Part shown: positions 28,901-36,200 of the stretch, one piece after another | Position numbering within the stretch: position 1 is the stretch's first letter | Layout of the letters: each line of letters begins with the position of its first letter | Source: Liolophura sinensis | Taxonomy: Eukaryota; Mollusca; Polyplacophora; Chitonida; Chitonidae | Direction: 5' to 3' | Assembly (NCBI RefSeq): GCF_032854445.1 | Contig: NC_088295.1 | Coordinates: 36,798,510 to 36,862,509, forward strand | DNA length: 64,000 nucleotides | Notes under the pieces: generated by a model | Told to the model about the DNA's origin: nothing | Database searches by the model: none | The model's input: the letters and a program-made list of their open reading frames with translations, nothing else | Translations under genes and position numbers: made by a program

Positions 28901-31900
28901 CCTTCATGCGTTTTCCATGTGGGTGCTTTTTGCACGTGGTTTGGTACCATTACCACTGAGACCCAGGGTGGTATCGTTACTACAGTGACCTACGGTTGTA
29001 TCATTATCATTACGGTTGATCTATGGTTGTATTATTACCAGGGTGATCTATGGTTGTATTATTACCAGGGTGATCTATGGTTGTATCATACCACATTGCT
29101 CTATGGTTGTATCGTTTAATACCACAGTGACCTAGGGTTGTATCATTACACCAGTGACCTAGGGTTGTATCATTACCACAGTGACCTATTGTTGTATCAT
29201 TACCACTGTGACCTAGGGTTATCCCATTGTCACTGTAATCTCGGGTTATATCATTACCACAGTGATATAGGCCTCTATGGTTACCACCGTGATCTAGCGA
29301 TGTATCATTACCACAGTGATCTAGGGTTGTATCGTTACCACAGTGACCTAGGGTTGTATCATTACCACTGTGACCTAGAGTGTCTCATTGTCACTGTGAT
29401 CTAGGGTTGTATCATTGCTTTAGTGGTCTAGGGTTGTATTGTTACCACAGTAACGTAGGGTTGTATCATTACCACTTTGACCTAGGGTTGTCCCATTGTC
29501 ACTGTGATCTAGGGTTGTATCATTACCACAGTGATCTGGCCTTGTATCATTACCGCACACATGATTGTAAGATTCCTGGTTACAGGGGGAAGTGGCAGAG
29601 TTTGTGAGACAAGAGATGATAAGGCAGTACATGTGTGCTGAGATTGACAATCCATTCTCTAAGCTGACACCAGGATACAACAACGGGAAAGCTGCACTAA
29701 CTCTCCAGGTACTGTATGTCTAACTACATTTATAGTGACTCGATGTTAGTGTCATTGGCAGACACAGGTTTTCAGATTTTATGGGGAAGTTTTATCCCTG
29801 TTTTAAAAAGAACATTCTGCAACATTTTAAGACTGAAATTGGCCTTTTTCTAAGTTATGTGAAGCTGTCTCACCACAAAACAGTTGTCACTGAACATCTA
29901 ATGTTGAGTTGAGTTATTATGCTCCCTTTCAATTTTTGGACTGTAACATTACATCAGGTTATAGTTCTGTACAGTACATAGAGGTAGCTAGGCTTTATCC
30001 AACTGGCCACGTCCATTAACAAGCTAAAGTGTTAACTTGTAAGTGAAATATTCACTATTGCTTCATTCAATAACTTAAGTGTTCACCCCAAAAATAGCAT
30101 TTTTAGTAGCTAATAAATGTGATTTTTTATATACGTAATATTATTTTTGGTGCTCAGCTTATATGTTTCCTGTAGAATGTCATCCTACCTTCCCAGCACA
30201 CGTGGAAAATATTTTTCTGAGATCATTAAAACTGAGGCAAAATGTGCAGCTTACTCATGAGCAAAATTTTAGGTCATTTTAATATCATAGTTAAAGAGGG
30301 GCCTTTGTGGCTCAGTGGGTTATGACCCAGGAGTCTCTCACCAATGCATTCGCTGTGAGTTCAAGTCCAGCCCATGCTGGCTTCCTCTCCAGCCATATGT
30401 GGGAAGCTTTGCCAGCAACCTGCGGATGCTTGTGGGTTCCCCCCGGGCTCTGCCCAGTTTCCACCCACCATAATGCTAGCGGCCGTTGTATAAGTGAAAT
30501 ATTCTCGAGTATGGCGTAAAATACCAATCAAATAAATAAATAAATCATAGTTAAAGAAAATGAACAGATGCAATCTTTATGGGTTTTGGTTGCTAAATGA
30601 ACATTATATTGTTTTTACTTCTATCTGAGCAGGGGAAAAGTTGTAAGTATTTGCTGGGTCTTGTTGTGCATTCATTGATGTTTGTGTTTGCAGTTTCATG
30701 ACAGTGGCCTGGCAAAGGCTGTGGTACAGGAACTGGATGGGCTTAATTGCTGTGGGTCAATCCTAAATATGAAGATTGTGGTAAGAGAGACTTAATATCA
30801 GTATATTTCACCATCTAAGTTCTACCCAGGTGTCCCCCCAAAAAAACTGATTATGAAATAGTCCTCAGTCTGACTTAAAACCCTCATTCATATATGAGGA
30901 AGTAATGTTTAATGTTCACATATACTCTCAAGCTGTCACAGAACTTAATTTTCTGTGTCTAGCAGGGATGGGATACATAGTTGTGGTCTCATGTCCCTTT
31001 CATGGTGAATATGAAGTAATCTGTCTGCTTCTAAGACCATTGCATAATGCTGAGACCCTGCTCTTGTAAATCAAATCTGTACCCACTATGGATACTCTGG
31101 CTATCTCCATGGAATGATGTGAAAAGTGCAGCGTCTTTTGTGACTATACATCAACGATGAGTAACGTCAAGTTTCCCTGTGTGATTTAAGGTCAGGCAGA
31201 AGTGGAAAGAACAGAAACATTTTTTCATCCTCTGAGACTTATAAGAAGCAGAATTTGTACGGGGCTTGAAATTTCTAGGCCCTAGATAGCCTTGAAATAT
31301 TATTAATATTTAAAAAGATGGCAACATACTTCCCAAATAATATTGTGCTTGAGTTGCACTGTGGCAATACATATCTACAGTATGATGCAACCACAACCAC
31401 AAAAGATATATATGAATAAATATAGTTCATATTTGAAGGAGGAGATTCAGAGGAGAATATTGATCCATTTAAGTATATTTCTTTACATTTCCATCGTATG
31501 TTTCAGAATGACAAAGGCTTCACCTCAAAGACATTTTCCAACACTTCAAGGAAGAACAAAATGGCAAAGAATTTCAACACAGGTAGGCTATTGTATTGGA
31601 CTGCCACATGAATCTTTTACTTTATTTAAAAATGCAATGCAAACCAAAGAGTGAAATGGACAAAAGAAGAAGCCATGTCTTCTTCCATTTCCTCAGTTTC
31701 ATCACCTACTTCATCATTTTCATCCTCATCCTCCTCAACAATGGCATCACCAGTCAGCAAATCCTCCTCCTCCTCCTCACCTTGCTCATTGTCTTCCACA
31801 TTACTGGCTGTCTGCTCCACATACTCAGCATCACCCTCCTCAGACGACGCCATTGTTACTCAGCCCAGCGCTTGTCAGAACTGAATAACTCTGTGTGGTG

Positions 31901-34748
31901 TGCAAAAAAAAAAAAGAAATCTTTCAAGTGAATTTGAACAATGAGATAAAACTGGGATACAATATGACTTATTCATTTGATTGGTGTTTTAGGCCATACT
32001 CAAAAATATTTCACTTATACGACGGCGGCCAGCATTATGGTTGGTGGAAACCATGCAGAGCCCGAGGGAAACCCACGACCATCTGCAGGTTGCAGAAGCC
32101 AGCATGAGCTGGACTTCAACTCACAGCGAGAGGTTCCTGAGACATTACACTGCGCTAGCGCGCTGACCAACTGAGTCATGCAGGCTCAAAATGAAGTATA
32201 GATGTAAAAAAATATTTTCATTTAGTTAATTGCATGGGTAAAATGCAATCAGCTTTTTTTAATTCTTTGGTGGGATTTATGAACCATATAGGTGACGTCC
32301 AATCTAAACACAGCTTTTTGCTTCTTGTTTCTCACAAGTGAAAGATTACAAAAATGCCATTCTCAAACTTCTCATGTAGGTGAACATAAAGGTAATGATG
32401 TTACATGAGAGTTGATTGGCAGTATTGTCCATAAAACCCAACATAGAATTCAATCATCTTCAGCTCTATTTTCCTGCTGATTAGATGTCATACTTACAGA
32501 GGTGTGTAATCTCATTTATAGTCCGTGTTGGTCAGTTGAAGAATCAGTGCAGGAAATTTGTAAATTTTGCACTTCTTGTATTACTACCTTGGTCTGAAAT
32601 TTGTTTGGGTTCATGAATAGAAAGTAATTGCTGGATTTGCCAGGGTTCATTGCTACTTCTTTTTCCTGCATATACAAGGTACAACAGTAAAGGAAAGCAC
32701 ATGGTTTTCCTTCTGGAATATAACTTTGGATGGCCAGCTATGTGTCTCATTTTTTGTCCAAAAAAGGGAAATTGATAACAAAAATGCATCATATAAACCT
32801 GTAGCTCTGTTCAGAAAATTTTCTACATACTGTAAGGTTTTCTTTTTTGTTTTCATATTATCAAAAAAAAAAAGGTGTGGAAAAGGGAAATGAGGTCTTT
32901 GTGGGTAATGTGAAAAGAGACTGTACCGAGGTGAGTGTAAACATAACAGATGGTAAATGGATAGTAACATATAAGTTACAACAGTCAGTCATTGTTGGGT
33001 TGGGTTAATAATTTAGTTAGCCAGTACTTTGAAGTTGTTTGATGGTATGTTAAAGTTCAGTATGACACTAGGCTAGTCAGACTATTACTTGTTCGTATAG
33101 TTTGTTCGTTCGTAAAGTTTTCATCGATACTGTTATGTATGTATTTATTTATTTATTTATTTATTTATCTGATTGGTATTTTACGCCATACTCAAGAATA
33201 TTTCACTTATACGACGGCGGCCAGCATTATGGTGGGTAGAAACCGGGCAGAGCCCGGGGGAAACCGCAGGTTGCTGGTAGACCTTCCCACATACGGCCGG
33301 AGAGGAAGCCAGCATGAGCTGGACTTGAACTCGCAGTGACTGCATTGATGAGAGACTACTGGGTCATTACGCTGCGCTAGCGCGCTAACCAACTGAGCCA
33401 CGGAGGCCCCCTGATACTGTTATGACAAAGCTAACAGCTAGTCTACTGATTTCCTATACTTTACGTAACTAGTTCATTGTTTGTTGAAGATTTATTGAAG
33501 TTGTGTTTTGCCTCACTTTTAAGTAATATTACAGCGATATTCCATTGTTTACCATAGCTCTGCCTATACTTCCACACTAGACCATTCCCCCCAAAACTCT
33601 TCATGTTGTACTGATACATATACTTGTATTGTCCACACTTTTGCCAAGCTACTTTTTCTTAAATTGCTAGTTTAATTTGTTCTCTTTATGACTTTCATGA
33701 AATCTGATATTCAGCACCAACAGTTGTATTTTATAACCTCTTTTTGCCTCTAAAAAGGCAAAATTTTAGGCCAAATACAATACAAAGAGAGTTGTCTCCA
33801 AAATGTATAACATCTCTGAATTATTTTTCTTATTTATAGGGTGAATTTAGACAGTTTTTTGAAGACGCCATTCATCAGCTAGTTTTGCTGCATCCGTCAG
33901 ATTTTCATCTGAAAATGAACTTCAAGCCACGCAGACCTTTTCACTTTCTTATCGTAAGTACAGGGGCCAGGATTGGCAGGAAATGTCCTGGTACTGTGGT
34001 TTTAACAGAATCTGCTCTCTTCTTAACCAAGATGCTGTCATGCAACTGAAATTATCTTCAGCACTGCTGTCTGTGTAACATTGAATGGCACAAGCATATG
34101 GTAGATAATATTAATAAAAATTTAATAATTTAGGGTTATTTTTTTTTTCTATCTGAGCATATTGATGCATTAATTCTGTAGAGATCTGTGCACTGTGTAA
34201 GACAGTGGGCATGATGAATAAATTAACCCGAAGAATGTATATTTATGCAATGAGCATAAATACAATGATCATTGTACACTTGTACATGGAGGTGGTTTAG
34301 TGCTGAGAGGTGTGCATGCTGAATATTGAGATCTAGGAGTTACTTTGTAAGGAACACAAAGCTTTGTTATTATGTAGCAATTTATTGTTTTTGAAGAAAA
34401 CAGTGCACCAAATTGACTGAAAAAGAATGCAACAAATTTCTAGTCTGTTATCCTTGTTCTGAAGTACTCCTCGTTCTGGAGTACATCTCAGAGATTAAAC
34501 GCTCATGGTTTTGTTGTTCTCATCTTCTCATTATTGTAATCTTCTGTGGTGCCATTATGGGTGAAAATGTCACGAGTGTGATAGAAGAAACTAACTAGTT
34601 AAATATTGTAGAGCTCTCTTGCTTTATTCTGGGTTTTTAATTGGCTGGTTTGTTTCTGTTACAGTTTGATGACCCCCATGTTGCAAGTGAAGTCGTCAGA
34701 CATTTGAATCATGTGAAATTCAAAGCAGTTCTCTTAGGCTGCGTTTAG
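1396..34748 (+). CDS. Gene 1: acidic, multi-RRM, low-complexity RNA-binding protein (26 exons, ~1219 aa)
   Basis: Exons by splice sites and phase: 1396-1950, 2896-2956, 5203-5332, 6577-6692, 7616-7666, 10471-10600, 14844-14971, 15851-16744, 18130-18166, 19542-19597, 20295-20378, 20859-20937, 21334-21425, 21741-21819, 22449-22705, 23173-23251, 24237-24328, 24779-24842, 25744-25799, 26936-27015, 29586-29708, 30694-30780, 31507-31582, 32875-32930, 33840-33953, 34665-34748. They sum to 3660 nt, open throughout, ending in TAG. Order of parts: acidic residues 1-190, degenerate RRM 207-300, RRM 308-390, Gln/Lys/Arg-rich 391-690, Ser/Gly/Tyr-rich 690-1010, RRM 1028-1112, RRM 1142-1219. The start ATG has a good context (ccaagATGg). 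All introns are GT-AG except the second, which is GC-AG. Acidic tract plus RRMs recalls nucleolin and the Ser/Tyr/Gly part recalls FET proteins, but I recognise no orthologue. A nuclear RNA-binding role is inferred. Small exons could be alternatively spliced. Confidence 0.85.
2896..2956 (+). CDS. Gene 1 exon 2: short linker, GC-AG donor
   Basis: Twenty codons plus one base of hydrophilic, Lys/Thr-rich linker, entered in phase 0 after 'gatag' and left in phase 1. The exit reads aaag/gcaagt, which is the perfect context expected of a GC donor; no GT donor keeps the frame nearby. The counterpart in gene 2 (43029-43080) is 52 nt with the same entry and exit phases, which supports the call. Confidence 0.7.
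3111..3184 (+). repeat. 37-bp direct duplication
   Basis: Two adjacent identical copies of 'tgctgaaatgcatgacatct' plus 'gatcttcatgtatatta'. Intron 2 of gene 1. Confidence 0.9.
4249..4504 (+). mobile_element. tRNA-derived SINE, full length, with target site duplication
   Basis: The head carries an A-box-like tggctcagtcag and a B-box-like gttcaagtcc. The body is followed by the family tail (cagcataaaacaccaatcaaat) and an A-rich end. A 14-bp direct repeat, aactgataatgggg, flanks it at 4235-4248 and 4505-4518, which fits insertion by target-primed reverse transcription. It lies in intron 2 of gene 1. Confidence 0.9.
4604..4836 (+). mobile_element. SINE copy, diverged and 5'-shortened
   Basis: Same family as 4249-4504 (gcgcaatgacccaggagcc, gtgagttcaagcctagc, acaccaatcaaataaataaat) with more mismatches and a reduced head. 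It is in the same intron of gene 1. Confidence 0.8.
5203..7666 (+). CDS. Gene 1 exons 3-5: degenerate RRM-like domain
   Basis: Exons 5203-5332, 6577-6692 and 7616-7666 encode about 98 residues. A first strand (LCLKLYP) is followed by a helix, a strand with FFSARFIG, then an RNP1-position strand (GILYVRY), a helix with MEDAKKEL and a final strand before a basic tail (KYIQKKRK). The usual RNP aromatic pattern is poor, so this is a divergent RRM. The junction phases (1, 2, 1, 1) and the 51-nt last exon match gene 2 exactly (44031-46999), and the residues align (LYPLQLEDL against AYPVIEEDL). Binding partner unknown. Confidence 0.75.
7195..7365 (+). mobile_element. Old SINE fragment
   Basis: A degraded 3' half: 'ggtttacccagggctctccagttttctccaccaata', then a tail like 'ttgagtatttgttaaacaagaatcaaagaaataaatg'. 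Similar fragments lie at 3755-3806, 6935-6972, 9850-9955, 17745-17855 and 21640-21690. Confidence 0.5.
7667..10470 (+). other. Gene 1 intron 5
   Basis: Mostly unique AT-rich sequence. A G run lies at about 9512-9527, and SINE-like remnants at about 9615-9955 (tggccgagttgc head, ggtggtttactccgagcact body). No exon is supported. Confidence 0.5.
10471..14971 (+). CDS. Gene 1 exons 6-7: RRM domain 2
   Basis: Exons 10471-10600 (130 nt) and 14844-14971 (128 nt) encode one RRM. RNP2 is VSVFVNNLP and RNP1 is QGYGILEY, followed by a helix (SCQEARAVVRKN) and a last strand (NRLRLHVV). The intron falls inside RNP1, between Gly and Tyr, in phase 2. Exon lengths and phases are identical to gene 2 exons 47771-47900 and 49262-49389. 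The first RNP1 aromatic (Tyr) is kept; the second aromatic position is Ile. The donor of the second exon lies inside a tandem repeat array that continues into the intron. Confidence 0.88.
10601..14843 (+). other. Gene 1 intron 6 (4.2 kb), splits RNP1 of RRM 2
   Basis: The largest intron of gene 1. It holds the foldback at 13836-13963 and a short 19-bp duplication near 12930-12965 (gtgaaagtgtcactgccatg). Otherwise I see nothing; scattered frames of 60-90 codons here lack splice support and coding character. Confidence 0.5.
13836..13963. repeat. Foldback (MITE-like) element
   Basis: The ends are inverted: 'cccagttgttccaaagtgta' at the left against 'ttaatacaacaactgg' at the right. Inner parts also pair (aagtctggtattaactttgg against ccaagactggatttaagcct). 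It is in the large intron 10601-14843 of gene 1. Confidence 0.65.
14931..15465 (+). repeat. Tandem repeat (58-60 bp) made from the end of exon 7 and its splice donor
   Basis: The first unit is the last 41 bases of exon 7 plus the start of the intron. About eight more units follow, each with a version of 'cctgagactacacatag...gagcataaatggtaag'. Many keep the gtaag donor. Later units have stops in the frame (for example tga after cacatagaa), so they are intronic. Confidence 0.85.
15851..16744 (+). CDS. Gene 1 exon 8: Gln/Lys-rich repeats and basic linker
   Basis: At 894 nt this is the longest exon. It opens with a Ser/Thr/Glu-rich part. Four copies follow of a 15-16 residue repeat built on EKKLPQNKQ (starting near 16021, 16066, 16114 and 16162), with further Gln/Asn/Lys tract after them. 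Next come two basic clusters that look like a bipartite nuclear localisation signal (GKRQRK...PKKQRLG), an Arg-rich stretch (RRQKRGDRRRDR), and a more hydrophobic end rich in Leu, Ala and Asn. The frame continues from the previous exon in phase 1 through the cag acceptor at 15850 and leaves in phase 1 at gtaagt. Confidence 0.88.
18130..21819 (+). CDS. Gene 1 exons 9-14: Gly/Ser/Arg-rich low-complexity region, first half
   Basis: Six small exons (18130-18166, 19542-19597, 20295-20378, 20859-20937, 21334-21425, 21741-21819) chain in phase to give about 142 residues. They are rich in Gly, Ser, Met, Tyr and Arg (GTGGGMAGMNID, YSGRSGRYG, RKRRKVRQRD). Each has a clear cag or tag acceptor and a gt donor. 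No folded domain is visible. The small size and loose sequence make single boundaries less certain than the RRM exons, but the phase chain is unbroken and leads into the repeat exon at 22449. Several of these exons could be skipped only in pairs because their phases alternate between 1 and 2. Confidence 0.72.
18783..19499 (+). repeat. 239-bp tandem repeat, three copies
   Basis: Units start at gatgtatacatctttggcaa (18783, 19022) and its third copy at 19261, with very few differences between copies. The body looks like an old SINE (ggctggctcagtttgctggg head, 'ggttgaatcc' B-box-like). It lies in the intron before exon 10 of gene 1, ending about 40 bases from the acceptor. Confidence 0.9.
19957..20265 (+). 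mobile_element. Second SINE-like family, copy 1
   Basis: Shares a long body with 25985-26340 and 26505-26827: caggtccaggatcaatcctg, gatccgtatcagtataatgg and agcactaaataaaagag. The (cactcact) end is degraded here. It is in the gene 1 intron between exons 10 and 11. Confidence 0.75.
20655..20795 (+). mobile_element. SINE 3' fragment
   Basis: Starts inside the SINE body (cttcctctcgggccatacg) and ends in caccaatcaaataaatgaat. It sits between exons 11 and 12 of gene 1, about 60 bases before the exon 12 acceptor. Confidence 0.75.
22066..22190 (+). mobile_element. SINE tail fragment with AAAT microsatellite
   Basis: A short end piece (ggtcatgggtttcccctc, aagtgaaatattcttgagta) followed by an expanded (aaat)n run. 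It is in the intron before exon 15 of gene 1. Confidence 0.65.
22449..22705 (+). CDS. Gene 1 exon 15: Tyr-Tyr-Ser-Glu tandem repeats
   Basis: It begins MSYGQSSQPAS, like the SYGQ repeats of FET proteins. Four imperfect repeats of 18-21 residues follow, each holding the core RYYSE and a Ser-Thr-Ser-Asp-Val stretch, with starts near 22516, 22570, 22633 and 22687. The donor (cccag/gtaggt) lies inside a repeat unit. Three more decayed units (to about 22930) continue in the intron and carry an early stop at 22759-22761. Repeats rich in Tyr, Ser and Asn suggest a disordered, self-associating segment; that is inference. Confidence 0.8.
23173..25799 (+). CDS. Gene 1 exons 16-19: Ser/Gly/Tyr-rich low-complexity region, second half
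   Basis: Exons 23173-23251, 24237-24328, 24779-24842 and 25744-25799 encode about 97 residues rich in Ser, Gly, Tyr, Thr and Gln (KGGMGGYEQ, GDVGYSSGGYDQ). The phases run 1-2-1-2-1. The donor at 23252 (at/gtatgc) is weaker than the rest. The frame carries on into the exon that starts RRM 3. Their low complexity means they are supported mainly by splice sites, phase and residue bias. Confidence 0.68.
23748..24135 (+). repeat. Dispersed repeat, copy 1
   Basis: Matches 38190-38705 over most of its length: ggggtccaagctggtatcct, tttattgataagctaaaaaa, and an end with caccaggctaccagaagcgg-like sequence and a 'gttggatarcagcttta' finish. No coding capacity. It lies in the gene 1 intron before exon 17. 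Confidence 0.7.
25985..26340 (+). mobile_element. Second SINE-like family, copy 2
   Basis: Most complete copy: head ggtggtatagcatccgcttc, body with cccgtatcagtataatggct, end acgacattaaaccccaggca followed by (cact)n. It looks tRNA-derived at the head and carries a short tandem tail. Confidence 0.75.
26505..26827 (+). mobile_element. Second SINE-like family, copy 3
   Basis: Lies less than 200 bases after copy 2, same strand, ending acgacgttaaaccccaagca then (cact)n. It ends about 110 bases before exon 20 of gene 1. Confidence 0.75.
26936..30780 (+). CDS. Gene 1 exons 20-22: RRM domain 3, U2AF-like but lacking RNP aromatics
   Basis: Exons 26936-27015, 29586-29708 (123 nt) and 30694-30780 (87 nt) follow the same three-part plan as the gene 2 modules (59-98, 117 and 81 nt) with identical phases 1-0-0-0. 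RNP2 reads VSITNLP, with Ser where an aromatic is usual. The long first helix reads EVAEFVRQEM, followed by the NPF loop. RNP1 reads GKAALTLQ, with no aromatic at either contact position. The last helix is LAKAVVQELDG. The fold looks kept but the RNA-contact residues are lost, so it may bind protein or be structural. The 27016-29585 intron holds a 27-bp minisatellite. Confidence 0.82.
27705..27786 (+). repeat. ~39-bp direct duplication with TA-rich runs
   Basis: Two to three copies of 'tatatatacatgtacaggtg' plus 'aacacatataggc'. (TA)n runs lie nearby at 27294-27308 and 27470-27488. Confidence 0.8.
28968..29548 (+). repeat. 27-bp minisatellite in the RRM 3 intron
   Basis: About 21 imperfect units of 'ctagggttgtatcattaccacagtga'. 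The period is nine codons, so long frames reading YHYHSDLGL appear; these are an effect of the repeat. It ends about 38 bases before the exon at 29586. Confidence 0.9.
30298..30543 (+). mobile_element. tRNA-derived SINE with target site duplication
   Basis: Near full length (ggcctttgtggctcagtggg to caatcaaataaataaataaa). The 14-bp repeat atcatagttaaaga flanks it (30284-30297 and 30544-30557). It is in the intron between exons 21 and 22 of gene 1. Confidence 0.88.
31507..31582 (+). CDS. Gene 1 exon 23: linker between RRM 3 and RRM 4
   Basis: A 76-nt exon, entered in phase 0 and left in phase 1, encoding a hydrophilic linker rich in Asn, Ser, Thr and Lys (FSNTSRKNKMAKNF). It sits where the 55-64 nt linker exons sit in gene 2 (for example 51965-52019) and has the same phases, so it is the homologous fourth exon of the module. 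Confidence 0.75.
31626..31853 (-). pseudogene. Truncated antisense copy of gene 2 exon 1
   Basis: A 75-codon frame on the - strand. Its first 60 or so residues repeat the acidic start of gene 2 (MASSEEGD.EYVEQTASNV). The remainder (SSFVHFTLWFALHF) is read from unrelated intron sequence. There is no donor at the homologous place because the copy ends before it. If its leader is active, it would make an antisense RNA to gene 1 intron 23. Translation is not expected to be useful. Confidence 0.75.
31671..32190 (-). repeat. Inverted copy of the gene 2 upstream SINE, leader and first-exon start
   Basis: Read on the - strand this matches 41014-41559. It holds a SINE of the same insertion (shared tail ...caatcaaatgaataagtcat), the leader, an ATG in the same context (reverse complement at 31851-31853) and about 60 codons of the acidic exon, with only a few substitutions and one extra Glu codon. 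Similarity stops abruptly at 31671, matching 41559, inside the exon. The - strand frame then runs into unrelated sequence and stops at 31626. It lies in the gene 1 intron between exons 23 and 24, so it is a truncated, antisense partial duplicate. Confidence 0.9.
32875..34748 (+). CDS. Gene 1 exons 24-26: RRM domain 4 and stop
   Basis: Exons 32875-32930 (56 nt), 33840-33953 (114 nt) and 34665-34748 (84 nt with TAG) form a last module. RNP2 is VFVGNV; the helix is EFRQFFEDAI; RNP1 is RPFHFLIF, with both aromatics present; the final helix is ASEVVRHLNH. The protein ends 12 residues later, around the last strand, so the domain is at the minimum RRM length and its fourth strand may be incomplete. 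The acceptor of the first exon lies at the end of a run of A bases, an unusual context. Confidence 0.8.
33138..33412 (-). mobile_element. tRNA-derived SINE, full length, minus strand, with target site duplication
   Basis: Reverse complement of the family from the (aaat)n tail at 33140 to the head at 33400 (gagccacggaggcccc). The direct repeat gatactgttatg flanks it at 33126-33137 and 33413-33424. It lies in the gene 1 intron between exons 24 and 25. Confidence 0.9.
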
Positions 34749-35344
34749 CCGTAAAGTAGACACATCACCAAGATGTCACCAAAAAGTAAACATCATAAAG
34801 TAGACATACTGTGTTGTTCCTTAATATATCTGTGAGAATGTTGTATGTAAACATAACACATGGAACAAGGTATACCTCTGACCATATTACATAAAGCAGA
34901 TGTGTGGAGTCTAACTCTGAGAGAATTTCAGCATTGAGCAAACTTGTTTGTATGGATCCTAAATCTGTTCATTTCCTGCAATGTGAATGAAGATCTGCTC
35001 ATGGTGACCGTTAAGCCCTTAGCCAGTGAGCTGTTGTCTTTGATTTCAGCTCTTACTGGTTCAGCTGCAACTTTAAGTCCGGATTATTGCCAGATACCTA
35101 GCAAAAGCTTACATCTAGCACTTCAGATTCCTCCATCTGTAAACCTGACTGCTGTCATGTGAGGAATCCTTGAGTACAGTGTTAAACACAAATCTTGCAA
35201 ATGATGTGTCTTCTGTTCCTTGATTGATGTAATATTTTGTTCCCATATAATACACTTTTAGATTGTTTGAAGGTAACAATAAGTTCCATTTGATTGTTGT
35301 ATTGTGATCTAGTACTGTGACTGATCAAAGGAGGTGTACGTACA

Positions 35345-36035
35345 TTTCTGTGGATGACTGGTAAATACAGTAGGTCCCACATGGACATTGCTGTAGAAGA
35401 CTGGTGAATACTGCAGGTCCCACATGGACATTGCTGTAGATGACTGGTGAATACTGCAGGTCCCACATGGACATTGCTGTAGAAGACTGGTGAATACTGC
35501 AGGTCCCACATGGACATTGCTGTAGATGACTGGTGAATACTGCAGGTCCCACATGGACATTGCTGTAGAAGACTGGTGAATACTGCAGGTCCCACATGGA
35601 CATTGCTGTAGGTGACTGGTGAATACTGCAGGTCCCACATGGACATTGCTGTAGAAGACTGGTGAATACTGCAGGTCCCACATGGACATTGCTGTAGATG
35701 ACTGGTGAATACTGCAGGTCCCACATGGACATTGCTGTAGATGACTGGTGAATACTGCAGGTCCCACATGGACATTGTTGTGATTGATTAGTAAATACTG
35801 TAGGTCTCACATGGTAATTGCTTTGGATGACTAGTAAATACTGTGGGTCCCACGTGGACATTGCTGTGAATGACTGGTAAATACTGTAGGTCCCACATGG
35901 ACATTGCTGTGGATGAGTGGTAAATACTGCAGGTCCCACGTGGACATTGCTGTGGATGACTGGTAAATACTGTGGGTCCAATATGGAGATTGCTGTTAAT
36001 GACCGGTAAATACTGTAGGTCCCTCATGGACATTG
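35345..36035 (+). repeat. 43-bp minisatellite after gene 1
   Basis: About 16 units of 'ggtcccacatggacattgct' plus 'gtagatgactggtgaatactgca'. In the first half, units with gtagaagact and gtagatgact alternate, giving an 86-bp higher-order repeat; later units are more diverged. A 43-bp period is not a multiple of three, so the minus strand is open in all three frames through much of it. Confidence 0.93.
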
Positions 36036-36036
36036 C

Positions 36037-36200
36037 GGCTGTATGTGGGATGGTCTGCCAGCAACCTGTAGATGGTCGTGGATTTCCCCTGGGTTCTGTC
36101 CAGTTTCCTCCCACCATAATGCTGGCTGCCGTCGTATAAGTGAAATATTCTAGAGTGCATGCATGTTGTTAAAGGCCAATCATATAAATAAATAAATAGA
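36037..36200 (+). mobile_element. SINE fragment inside the 43-bp minisatellite
   Basis: The 3' part of the SINE (gctgtatgtgggatggtctg to catataaataaataaatag) separates the main array from one more repeat-like unit at about 36205-36245, so it appears to have inserted into the array. Confidence 0.78.

Noticed and set aside
28960..29560. CRISPR-like array
   Set aside because: Direct head-to-tail repeat with no spacers, in an animal intron.
28865..29607. Frames of 75-88 codons reading YHYHSDLGL repeats
   Set aside because: Products of the 27-bp minisatellite, whose period is nine codons; the real exon starts at 29586.
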